Assembly: GCA_030628375.1 (NCBI GenBank)
Contig: DAOVRD010000004.1
Location: 1 to 35,613, forward strand
Direction of reading: 5' to 3'
Length of the DNA: 35,613 bases
Source of the DNA: Planctomycetota bacterium
GTDB lineage: Bacteria; Planctomycetota; Brocadiia; SM23-32
Shown here piece after piece: positions 7,501-14,223 of this stretch (its first letter is position 1; each line of letters opens with the position of its first letter). The notes below the pieces were generated by a model that saw nothing but the letters and a program-made list of their open reading frames with translations, made no database searches and was not told where the DNA came from. A program made the position numbers and the translations under genes.

Positions 7501-9012
7501 TCACAGGCAACTGAAGTCGGTTCTTCCTTGCAGGCTCACGTAGCCGGCCGCCTCGGGCGCGGTCACGAACGCTTCCGGCAGCAGTTCATCGCACCCGGCC
7601 GCCGCGTCCGGCCCGTCCACGTAGCCGTCGGGGTAGCTGAGGAACTGCTCCTGAAGCATCTTCACGCCAGCGTTCGGATTCGTGGGGAACAGCCAGCACC
7701 CCCTCTCGAACTGCGCAGAAAGCTTTTCGATGCGCAGGTCTTTGGGGCGGGTGTGATTCACGTAACGGACCGGCAGGCGCACCCGCCGCTCGGCCTCCAG
7801 CATCCCCAGCAGCGGCCGGATCAGGGCATAGCCGCCGTTGGACTCGACGCCGATGAGGCGCGGCCGGAAGCGCCGGTTGAAGTCGAACAACATCCCCATC
7901 ATCTCCATCGGGGTCCCGCGCTCGATCCAGGCGTCCAGCACGTACCGCACGCCGCGGCCCCGGTCGGCGCCGACGGCCACGAGCGCCCGCGGACATCCCC
8001 TGGCGCCCTCGCTGACGGCGGGATCGAGGAACGCCACCACGTCGAGCTGGTGCAGATCAATCTCCTCGGCCCGGTAGGCCCCCATCCATTTGGCCTGAAA
8101 TGGCTTGGTGGGGTCTTCGGGTTCCAGCGCGTAGTTCCGCAGCCAGTTCCGCAGGCCGATGGTGGCCCGTATCCGCGACAGGGTGTCGTCGCTGAACCGC
8201 TCGGGCCAGACGCTGCGGCCCCCTTCGGTGACCTTCTGCAGGAACGCGCGGGCCAGCGGCCGGCGGGAGTCGTCCCGACTTTCGCTCAGACGATGGGCGC
8301 GCTCCATCATGCAGTCCGGCCCGAACATCGTGCCCAGCACCGTGAACACGAACCGGTCGGGCTCCAGCGCGGGCAGCACTTCGTCCATCAGCCAGTCCCA
8401 CAGGTTCTTCTCCCTTTCGGGGTTGCGGGCCAGCTCGGCGTCCTCCAGGTCGTCTCCCACGAATTCGGTGGGGCGGTGCTCGCCGTGCCGGCGTCCCCGC
8501 GGGCTCATCCCAATGCCGAACGCTTCGAACTTCACCGAGCCCCGATGCTCCGGCAGATTGACGGTCCATTCCGCCTGCGCGCCGCTCACCTCGATCTCGC
8601 CGTAGTCGCCGCGCACGCGGGAATTGTATTCGAGTTCCAGACGGACGAAGTCCATGTTCTGTGCGGCGAGCTTCTGCACCTGGCTGCCGTAGATGAAGTA
8701 GGGCGCCTCGCCGCGCAGCGCACGGTAGAGGGGCCGGGCCAGCGTGAGCAGCACGCTCTTGCCGGCGCCTCGGAAAGCGCAGACGAACGTGGGCATGCCC
8801 GGCTCGCCGGCGGCATCCGCCATGCGCTGGTGGAAGGCGGCGAACGGCGCGTCGAAGTAGTGCGGCAGGTAGGTCGTGCACCACTCCAGGAAGGGCCCCT
8901 CCATCCGCTCGCGCCGCGCGGCCTGGCCGGTGCGCGCGAAAGGCGTCGCCCGCTGCCCCATCAGCTCCAGCAGCTTCAGCCGGAGTTGTTCATGTTGTCT
9001 TGACCACTTCAT
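7501..9012 (-). CDS. Large terminase subunit (Mu gp28-like)
   Basis: A 503-aa protein with GAGGG eight bases before the ATG. The ATPase domain has Walker A AFRGAGKS (residues 79-86) and a Walker B-like FVGDDLED (184-191). The C-terminal nuclease domain shows the acidic residues expected of an RNase H fold: FLDPA (D330), IGVESNGG (E390) and DGPDA (about 467-470). It cuts and translocates phage DNA into the capsid with the small subunit. All motifs are present, so it is probably functional. It is separated from the upstream small gene by two GTAG palindromes (9056-9110). Confidence 0.92.
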   Translation of the reverse strand: MKWSRQHEQLRLKLLELMGQRATPFARTGQAARRERMEGPFLEWCTTYLPHYFDAPFAAFHQRMADAAGEPGMPTFVCAFRGAGKSVLLTLARPLYRALRGEAPYFIYGSQVQKLAAQNMDFVRLELEYNSRVRGDYGEIEVSGAQAEWTVNLPEHRGSVKFEAFGIGMSPRGRRHGEHRPTEFVGDDLEDAELARNPEREKNLWDWLMDEVLPALEPDRFVFTVLGTMFGPDCMMERAHRLSESRDDSRRPLARAFLQKVTEGGRSVWPERFSDDTLSRIRATIGLRNWLRNYALEPEDPTKPFQAKWMGAYRAEEIDLHQLDVVAFLDPAVSEGARGCPRALVAVGADRGRGVRYVLDAWIERGTPMEMMGMLFDFNRRFRPRLIGVESNGGYALIRPLLGMLEAERRVRLPVRYVNHTRPKDLRIEKLSAQFERGCWLFPTNPNAGVKMLQEQFLSYPDGYVDGPDAAAGCDELLPEAFVTAPEAAGYVSLQGRTDFSCL

Positions 9013-9055
9013 TACGACAGCCCTCAGTCCGCCACACGGCCTGGCGGATCAGCCA

Positions 9056-9110
9056 GTAGGGGCGCTTCGCGAAGCGCCCGCCGTTCGTAGGGGCACGGCG
9101 CGCCGTGCCC
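9056..9110. repeat. Two tandem GTAG-palindrome REP-like elements
   Basis: GTAG (9056-9059) precedes the perfect palindrome GGGCGCTTCGCGAAGCGCCC (9060-9079). A second GTAG (9087-9090) precedes the perfect palindrome GGGCACGGCGCGCCGTGCCC (9091-9110). The second directly abuts the stop codon of the 79-aa phage gene. Its palindrome is repeated exactly at 10498-10517 outside the phage genes. Confidence 0.9.
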
Positions 9111-9350
9111 TCACATCAGCAGTCCGCGCAAGTCGCGCGCGAACTGCTCCAGCGCCTTCAGTCGCTCCACGGCATCGCCGAACGTATCGGCGGCCGCCCG
9201 GACCTGCTCCGCGTCCACCTGATTCAGGGGCGTCATGCCGCTTGCCAGCCGTGCCAGTCCCTGGGCGGCGTGCGCCGCCTCCGCCTCGGCCTCCTGGCGG
9301 CGGCGCTGCAGGTCCACCAGCAGCTTCTCCACACCTTCATGCGTGAGCAT
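9111..9350 (-). CDS. Small coiled-coil phage protein (79 aa)
   Basis: A 79-residue protein starting MLTHEGVEKLLVDLQRRRQ, with GGAG eight bases before the ATG and a 14-nt overlap with the gene upstream. It is nearly all helical and charged, with AEAEAAHAAQGLARLASG in the middle. Its position just before the large terminase matches the small gp26-type protein of Mu relatives, but there is no diagnostic motif. It is probably co-translated with its neighbours. Function unknown. Confidence 0.7.
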   Translation of the reverse strand: MLTHEGVEKLLVDLQRRRQEAEAEAAHAAQGLARLASGMTPLNQVDAEQVRAAADTFGDAVERLKALEQFARDLRGLLM

Positions 9351-9633
9351 CTAGATGTCTCCTGTCGCATTCCTCGTGGGATACGAAACGTTCTCTGTCC
9401 TTACGCATCTCGGACTTGATGATCCGCAACTCTTCCAGAATCAGTTGCACGCGGGTGCTGAGGACGGGGACGCTGTCCACCAGCGGATCTCCTTTGCGCA
9501 AGCGGGACTCGATGCTTTCCAGGTGGTCCTCGACGCGCTGCCGCCACCGCCCCAGCCGAAACGCCACCACCCAGCCGCCAACGAACCCGCCGAACAGCGC
9601 TGAGAGGGCTGGCACGACCGTCTGAAACCACAT
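9337..9633 (-). CDS. DUF2730-like (Mu gp25-like) membrane/coiled-coil protein
   Basis: A 98-aa protein. The ATG at 9633 shares its first base with the TGA of the gene upstream, a sign of translational coupling. A single N-terminal membrane segment (TVVPALSALFGGFVGGWVVAF, within residues about 5-25) is followed by a charged coiled coil (RVEDHLESIESRLRKG) and a C-terminal HEECDRRHLDAHA. This layout matches the DUF2730/gp25 family next to the terminase genes in Mu-like phages. Its function in the phage is not established. A His/Cys-rich C-terminus is a small oddity. Confidence 0.7.
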   Translation of the reverse strand: MWFQTVVPALSALFGGFVGGWVVAFRLGRWRQRVEDHLESIESRLRKGDPLVDSVPVLSTRVQLILEELRIIKSEMRKDRERFVSHEECDRRHLDAHA

Positions 9634-10160
9634 CACGAGTGCTCCTTCCGCAGTGCGTCGACGAACAGTCGCACGGCCTTGCGCACGGGCGCCATCTCGT
9701 CCTCGGAGAGGGTCCGCAGGCAGAAGGTCACGAAACGCTTCATGGCGACGAGCTGCGCGCTGATGTCGTCCGCCTCCGCGCGCAGGTATTCCAGCACCTT
9801 GCAGATCCTGAGCATCCGCTCCTCCAGGCGTGGGTCGTCGTCCGCCTCCTTGCTTTTCTCCATGAGCTCTTCGAGCCGCTCCTCGAGCCTGCGGCAGAGC
9901 CGCTCGGGCAGCGATCCCGGCCCACGGGCGCCCCCGGAAGCCCGGCGTGGAGCGGCCGCCCTGGACGATGGCCTCGGCGGCTCCTCCGAACCGGAGGGTC
10001 CTCGCCGCCAGGGCCGGCCGGCTGCCGCCTCTTCCTGCGCCCAACGCCGCACCGTGCGAACTGAGACCTTCAGGGACTCGGCAATGACGGGCTTGGACGA
10101 CCCCTCTGCGTAGAGGGCACGCGCCTGCGGCACAAGCTTTGGCTTCGCGCTCTTTGCCAC
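9633..10160 (-). CDS. Small-terminase-like HTH protein (Mu gp27/DUF1804-like)
   Basis: A 175-aa protein from a GTG at 10160 with GAGGAG five bases upstream. A longer in-frame reading exists but has no ribosome site and runs through Pro/Arg-rich nonsense. Residues about 10-42 form a helix-turn-helix (ARALYAEGSSKPVIAESLKV, then SVRTVRRWAQEE), as in small terminases. A basic, Pro/Ser-rich linker follows (residues about 45-80), then a long helical region (LERLEELMEKSKEADD..). It would recognise phage DNA and hand it to the large terminase. It is the first gene of the cassette. Confidence 0.75.
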   Translation of the reverse strand: MAKSAKPKLVPQARALYAEGSSKPVIAESLKVSVRTVRRWAQEEAAAGRPWRRGPSGSEEPPRPSSRAAAPRRASGGARGPGSLPERLCRRLEERLEELMEKSKEADDDPRLEERMLRICKVLEYLRAEADDISAQLVAMKRFVTFCLRTLSEDEMAPVRKAVRLFVDALRKEHS

Positions 10161-10245
10161 GTCCGCTCCTCTTGACAAGATGACGCCGTCTCGATCCGAC
10201 TCATGTCCGTGGTCGGTGGGGGTGTTCCCCGTTCGGCGAGGCGGG

Positions 10246-10251
10246 ATTATA
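10246..10251 (-). promoter_or_regulatory. Possible -10 box for the phage cassette
   Basis: The minus strand reads TATAAT, a perfect -10 hexamer, about 86 bases before the GTG of the small-terminase-like gene. There is no good -35 hexamer at 16-18 bp, so it may need an activator, as Mu late promoters do, or be chance. Confidence 0.35.
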
Positions 10252-10299
10252 GGCGTCCTTGGAAAACGGTGTGTCCGATGAGGGTGCTCGGGACCCGTT

Positions 10300-10333
10300 A
10301 GGGCCTTCGTTTTTTTCTGGGGCCCTTTTTTTT
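10300..10333 (+). terminator. Orphan rightward terminator-like hairpin
   Basis: AGGGCC (10300-10305) pairs with GGCCCT (10321-10326) across a 15-nt loop, followed by a run of eight T (10326-10333). It points rightwards but no plus-strand gene lies to its left in the window. The stem is short, so confidence is modest. Confidence 0.45.
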
Positions 10334-10412
10334 CGCTCTCAAGGCCGCCAGGGGCCGGGCGCTCAAGGAGGATGGGCACGCCGCGCTGAGGCGCCGCGCC
10401 CGGCGAAAGCGG

Positions 10413-10441
10413 TTGAAGGTCGGCGCGCGCATGGCTATATT
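10413..10441 (+). promoter_or_regulatory. Sigma70-type promoter candidate for DUF192 gene
   Basis: TTGAAG (10413-10418), 17-bp spacer, TATATT (10436-10441). The hexamers match consensus at 4 and 5 of 6 positions. Transcription would start near 10448, about 100 nt before the ATG, and the transcript would include the GTAG palindrome. Confidence 0.5.
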
Positions 10442-10493
10442 GCAGGGGCGGCGCGCGCCGCGGCCGCCATAGTGGTAGGCCCGATCCGCTTTC

Positions 10494-10517
10494 GTAGGGG
10501 CACGGCGCGCCGTGCCC
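10494..10517. repeat. GTAG-palindrome REP-like element
   Basis: GTAG followed by the perfect palindrome GGGCACGGCGCGCCGTGCCC, identical to the copy at 9087-9110 inside the phage operon. Flanking bases also match (TTCGTAG before, CCCT and nearby AC after). It lies in the 5' leader of the DUF192 gene. Confidence 0.85.
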
Positions 10518-10550
10518 TTACAGCTCGCCACAGGCCGCAGGGAGTGAACA

Positions 10551-11645
10551 ATGAAGAAAACGGCCGCCGTGCTCGCCGCGCTCTGGCTGGGGGCGACGGC
10601 ACTGGCCGGGAGCCTGATCGCTCCCCTGCCGCCCCGGTCGCGCCTCGCACGCGACCTTGTGGTGTTCTGGGAAGGCTCGCGCCAGCAGGAACGGATCAGG
10701 CGGCCGGGCAATTACGAACTGGAGTTCCCTTCCAGCTACGTCAAGGGCCAGAAGGTCAAACTGACGGTTGACGTGAAGCGGGAGGAGAAACAGCCGGACG
10801 GGGCCGACCAGGAGCACCGCGACTGCACCGCCCAGGAGGCGCGGCAGTGGGCGCTTGAGGGATCTGGCGTGCGGGTGCGGTTCAGCGATACCGTTGCGCA
10901 GGCGCCGCTGCGCGGATTCGCCGAGGCGCAGCCGCCGGACGGCGGGAGCGTGCCCATCGGACTGGCGGTGGGAACCGCCAACGGGCCGGTCTGTCTGATA
11001 CCTGCGGACAGGTCCGACCTGATAGAGCTGGGCGGCGCCTTGCTGCCCGGCGACACGGTCAGCGTGCGGGGCCGCCTCTTGCGCTCGCGAACGGGGCAGC
11101 CGTGCGTCCTGGCCGACGGCATCAGGTTCGCGGGGTCCGCCGAGCCCCGGGACGAGCCGCCCTGGACCGTCAGCGTCCGGTGGGCGGGCCGCCAGGTGGC
11201 GGAGTTCTCCGAGGCAGCCGACTACGTCCTGCGGCTGCCCTATCCCAATGCTCCCGCTGCGGCGGAGGGCGTCCGGCTGAGGCTGCGGGAGTTCAAGGTC
11301 GTTGACCTGACAGTGGGCGGCCACCGGGTCGCCGCGGAACTGGCGGACACCCAGGCAACCAGAAGCTGGGGCCTGCAGGGCCGACGCGGGCTCGGACCCA
11401 ACGAAGGGATGCTCTTCCACTTCGGACAGCGCCTGAGGCCCGTCTTCAGCACCAAGACGGTCTCCTTCCCGCTCTCGGTCGCCTTCATCCTGTCCGATGG
11501 CACGATCGTCAACATCGGACAGCTAACCCCCGGCGACCGCCGATCGGTGACGTCCGCCGCGCCCGTCAACTACGTGCTGGAAATGGAAGGAGGCTGGTTC
11601 GTGAAACACGGCGTGGCCCCCGGCAGCAAGGTGGTGATCCCGTAG
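10551..11645 (+). CDS. Exported DUF192 domain protein
   Basis: A 364-aa protein with AGGGAG six bases before the ATG. The N-terminus (MKKTAAVLAALWLGATALAG) is a signal peptide, so the protein is exported. Residues about 255-364 form a DUF192 domain: VAAELADTQATRSWGLQGRR, GLGPNEGMLFHFG, FSTKTVSFPLSVAFI, and the end FVKHGVAPGSKVVI. DUF192 proteins are usually 120-160 aa, so this one carries about 210 extra residues after the signal; two beta-rich segments (about 30-90 and 130-195) are of no family I recognise. The biochemical role of DUF192 is not established. It stands alone, flanked by the phage cassette and a URO-D-like gene. Confidence 0.85.
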   Translation: MKKTAAVLAALWLGATALAGSLIAPLPPRSRLARDLVVFWEGSRQQERIRRPGNYELEFPSSYVKGQKVKLTVDVKREEKQPDGADQEHRDCTAQEARQWALEGSGVRVRFSDTVAQAPLRGFAEAQPPDGGSVPIGLAVGTANGPVCLIPADRSDLIELGGALLPGDTVSVRGRLLRSRTGQPCVLADGIRFAGSAEPRDEPPWTVSVRWAGRQVAEFSEAADYVLRLPYPNAPAAAEGVRLRLREFKVVDLTVGGHRVAAELADTQATRSWGLQGRRGLGPNEGMLFHFGQRLRPVFSTKTVSFPLSVAFILSDGTIVNIGQLTPGDRRSVTSAAPVNYVLEMEGGWFVKHGVAPGSKVVIP

Positions 11646-11742
11646 GAACGAACACTCACGGTTGAGTCCCAACGCGAAGAGGGAGACCGCTGCGTAAGAG
11701 CTACTCGTGACGTCGGCCCCACTCACTTCATAGGAGCAGCAA

Positions 11743-12921
11743 ATGTCTGCGAGGATGACGGCCAGGGAGCGCCTATGGGCGGCAGTCCGGCACGAGCAGG
11801 TGGACAAGGTGCCCTGCTCGCCGTGGCTCAGGCAGGCGCTGCCCATCCTGTACGACGACTTCACCACGGATCCCTTTGCCCTCGCGCTGAGGGCCGCCAG
11901 CCCGGACGAGATAGACCTGGACCCGCATTTCCTCACCGGCACGGGCGTGCCGAACTTCATCTGGAGCCTGACCGAGGACACCCACGGCCTTAAGGACGTG
12001 CGCATCAGCCTGTCCGTCGAGGACGACGGCGACTGCGACATCATCACGCGGACCGTCGAGACCCCGGCGGGACAGCTCCGCGACGTTCGCAAGAAACCCA
12101 AGCCCGGTCACACGGAATACGGCCTCGGCCCTGACCCGGCGTTCCTCGAAAGGTTGGTCAAAGGACCCGAAGACCTGGACGCGATGCGCTATCTGGTGCC
12201 GGACCCGGCGCACTACGACGTGGGCGCATCGTATCACGCCACGGCGGAGAAGGTGGGCGAGAGGGGCATGGTGAAGGCTCTGGTGCGCAGCCCGCTGGAT
12301 CACCAGGCCGGCTCCGTCCGCGCCATGACAGACTTGATGGTGGACTACTACGTGCAGCGCGACTTCTTCGACGAACACATGGGCATCTGGCGCGAGAAGA
12401 TGATGGCGGAGACCAAAGCCCTGCTGGAACGGGAGGTGAAGGTCATCTTCGGCAGTTGGTACTTCGCCTCGCTCAGCGTCGGGTGGTCGCCGGCCATCCA
12501 CCGCGAGGTCTTCCTGCCCGTGCTCAAGGCGCACGTGGAACTGGTGCATTCCTACGATGCGGTCTACAACTACTACGACGACGGCAAGTGCATGGGCATC
12601 GCCGACATGGTCAAGGAAGCCGGCGTGGACATCTTCGAGACGATCGGACCGCCGCCCGTCGGCGACGTGGACCTGGCGGAACTCAAGCGGCGCATCGGCG
12701 ACACCGTCTGCCTGATGGGCTACGGCGACATGCTCTACGTCATCAAGCGGGGCACCCCCGAAGACGTCGAACGCATGGTGAAATACGCCATGGAGTCGGC
12801 CGGCCCGCGCGGCTTCATCTTCGGCACCTGCGACAGCATCCGGGAGGGCACTCCGCGCGAGAACGTCAGGACTTACTTCGAAGCGGCGCGCAAGTACGGC
12901 CGGCTCTCTGCCGAAGGCTGA
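11743..12921 (+). CDS. Uroporphyrinogen decarboxylase-fold protein (URO-D family)
   Basis: A 392-aa protein starting MSARMTARERLWAAVRHEQV with AGGAG about six bases before the ATG. The start TARERLWAAVRHEQVDKVPC and later SWYFASLSVGWSPAIHREVF, YNYYDDGKCMGIADMVKEAG, VDIFETIGPPPVGDVDL, LKRRIGDTVCLMGYGDML, and GPRGFIFGTCDSIREGTP mark the URO-D/MtaA superfamily. Haem-pathway HemE is unlikely: there are no other haem genes nearby and the N-terminal Arg-rich HemE motifs are absent. Such paralogues are abundant in PVC bacteria and may act as corrinoid-linked methyltransferases or in unknown decarboxylations. No corrinoid-binding protein gene is adjacent, so the substrate is unknown. Confidence 0.82.
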   Translation: MSARMTARERLWAAVRHEQVDKVPCSPWLRQALPILYDDFTTDPFALALRAASPDEIDLDPHFLTGTGVPNFIWSLTEDTHGLKDVRISLSVEDDGDCDIITRTVETPAGQLRDVRKKPKPGHTEYGLGPDPAFLERLVKGPEDLDAMRYLVPDPAHYDVGASYHATAEKVGERGMVKALVRSPLDHQAGSVRAMTDLMVDYYVQRDFFDEHMGIWREKMMAETKALLEREVKVIFGSWYFASLSVGWSPAIHREVFLPVLKAHVELVHSYDAVYNYYDDGKCMGIADMVKEAGVDIFETIGPPPVGDVDLAELKRRIGDTVCLMGYGDMLYVIKRGTPEDVERMVKYAMESAGPRGFIFGTCDSIREGTPRENVRTYFEAARKYGRLSAEG

Positions 12922-12967
12922 CCGCCCGGCAGCCGCGCGCCGTCGGCCCGGACAAGGCCCAGCCGGG

Positions 12968-13933
12968 TCAGGAAGAGGAGAGGTAGTGCCGCACGTCGGT
13001 GAGGATGCGATCCAGGTCGTATCTGGGCGCAAGCCCGACCGCCTGCCTTAGCTTGCTGACGTCGGGCACGCGGTAGCGGATGTCCTCGAACCCCTCGGCG
13101 TAGGCCTCGGCGTATGGTATGTGAACGATCTCGGCCTCCGGGTTGACCAGTTCCCTGACCTTCTCGGCGAGCCGGTTGATGGTTATCGGCCTGTCGCTGC
13201 CGACGTTGAAGACCTCCCCCACGGCCTCGTCGCTGCGCATCAGGGCGCACATGGCATCCACCGCGTCATTCACGTGCAGGAAGCAGCGAACCTGCTCGCC
13301 GTCGTCGTAGACGGTGATCGGCCCCCCGTCGAGGGCCTGTTGGACGAAGCGCGGCACGACCATCCCGTAGTGGCCCACCTGCCGGGGCCCGACGATGTTG
13401 AAGAACCTGACGATGACGACCGGCAAACGCCGCGCCTTGCAGTAGGCCAGCCCAAGGAACTCGTCAATGGCCTTCGAGCAGCCGTAGCACCAGCGCGACC
13501 TGCTTGTGGGGCCGAACACCAGGTCGTCTTCCTCTTTGAAGCGCTCCTCCTCCCCCTTGCCGTATACCTCACTGCTGGACGCCAGCAGCACCTTCCTCTG
13601 CTTCTTGGCGCAGTGCCTCAGGACCAGTTCCGTGCCGTAGATGTTGGTCTCGATGGTTTTGACCGGCTCCGCCACGATCAGCTTGACCCCCACGGCGGCG
13701 GCCAGGTGGAACACGACGTCGGCCCGGTCCACAAGTTCCATAAGGAGCTGCTCGTCGTCCAGGCCGCCAAGGTGCAGATGGAACCTGTCGGAATCGCGGA
13801 TGGCGTCCAGATTGAACATCTGCCCGGTGGAGAGGTCGTCCAGGATGTAGACTTCGACGCCCTCGCCCAGGAGCCTCTCGGCAAGGTGCGAACCGATGAA
13901 TCCGGCTCCGCCCGTGATCAGCGCGCTCTCCAT
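12968..13933 (-). CDS. NAD-dependent sugar-nucleotide epimerase/dehydratase
   Basis: A 321-aa extended SDR protein from ATG at 13933. The longer upstream frame lacks a ribosome site and adds an unrelated stretch. The NAD-binding motif TGGAGFIGSH (residues 7-16) is followed by the acidic residue pair in LDDLSTG (31-37), HLAAAVGV (76-83), the SSSEVYG active-site Ser/Thr region (119-125) and YGCSK (Tyr150, Lys154). VRFFNIVGPRQVGHYGMVVP is the usual substrate loop. This resembles UDP-glucose 4-epimerase and UDP-glucuronate decarboxylase relatives. Its partner may be the GT4 glycosyltransferase in the divergent operon. The gene is convergent with the URO-D-like gene (46-bp gap) and divergent from the NDK-like operon. 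Confidence 0.88.
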   Translation of the reverse strand: MESALITGGAGFIGSHLAERLLGEGVEVYILDDLSTGQMFNLDAIRDSDRFHLHLGGLDDEQLLMELVDRADVVFHLAAAVGVKLIVAEPVKTIETNIYGTELVLRHCAKKQRKVLLASSSEVYGKGEEERFKEEDDLVFGPTSRSRWCYGCSKAIDEFLGLAYCKARRLPVVIVRFFNIVGPRQVGHYGMVVPRFVQQALDGGPITVYDDGEQVRCFLHVNDAVDAMCALMRSDEAVGEVFNVGSDRPITINRLAEKVRELVNPEAEIVHIPYAEAYAEGFEDIRYRVPDVSKLRQAVGLAPRYDLDRILTDVRHYLSSS

Positions 13934-14046
13934 CTGCCAGCCCTTTCGTCGGCAAAGCTCCGCAAGGAGGTCCACACCGCGCCCCGCGCCCCGCAACAGG
14001 GCCGTGCGCCCGCACGTGGGGCACGCCTGACAGGCCGCGCCGGGCA

Positions 14047-14052
14047 AGTATA
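14047..14052 (-). promoter_or_regulatory. Possible -10 box for the epimerase gene
   Basis: The minus strand reads TATACT, matching the -10 consensus at 5 of 6 positions, about 114 bases before the ATG at 13933. No clear -35 was found at the right distance. Confidence 0.3.
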
Positions 14053-14096
14053 ACGCAACGCCGCCCCGAATGGAAACAACCCGGTCCGTGGCCCGC

Positions 14097-14125
14097 TTGC
14101 AAGCTTCCGAGCCGTCTGCTATAGT
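14097..14125 (+). promoter_or_regulatory. Sigma70-type promoter for the NDK-like/purH operon
   Basis: TTGCAA (14097-14102), 17-bp spacer, TATAGT (14120-14125). The start site would be near 14132. A hairpin with CCCGTTCCCG and CGGGACGGG arms (14152-14172, one bulged T) lies in the leader of about 95-105 nt. Confidence 0.6.
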
Positions 14126-14223
14126 TCCCTGCGGGCACCTGTCGAGCTGTCCCCGTTCCCGGTCGGGACGGGCGCAGTCAAGGGGCGGCAGCCTACCGAT
14201 CATGCTCGGTCTCTACGGAAGCA

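Larger units (their letters stand above)
1..10160 (-). mobile_element. Mu-like prophage head/tail gene cassette (partial or remnant)
   Basis: Thirteen consecutive minus-strand genes follow the Mu-family morphogenesis order: small terminase, gp25/gp26-like small proteins, large terminase, DUF935 portal, gpI protease/scaffold, decoration, gpT major head, DUF1320, gp37-like, tail tube. They are tightly packed, mostly have strong Shine-Dalgarno sites, and all frames are open. The block runs off the left edge, so tape measure, baseplate and lysis genes are not visible. On the right it stops abruptly: no transposase, repressor, integrase or attachment site is seen before the host-type DUF192 gene. 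A gpF-type (Mu gp30) gene is also absent between portal and protease. It may be a decayed prophage or a domesticated particle; the sequence alone does not decide. Confidence 0.85.
10161..10550. other. 390-bp gap between phage cassette and DUF192 gene
   Basis: No gene is visible here. The stretch holds a minus-strand -10-like TATAAT (10251-10246), a plus-strand terminator-like hairpin (10300-10333), GC-rich DNA, a plus-strand promoter candidate (10413-10441) and one GTAG palindrome (10494-10517). No phage end repeat, repressor or transposase fragment was recognised. Confidence 0.7.

Noticed and set aside
10161-10379. Longer start for the small-terminase-like gene
   Set aside because: The added residues are Pro/Arg/Thr-rich and the region holds a promoter-like box and a terminator-like hairpin; the GTG at 10160 has a strong ribosome site.
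13934-14203. Long N-terminal extension of the epimerase with two CxxC-like Cys
   Set aside because: It lies upstream of the NAD-binding motif that normally starts the protein, has no ribosome site and overlaps the divergent promoter region.
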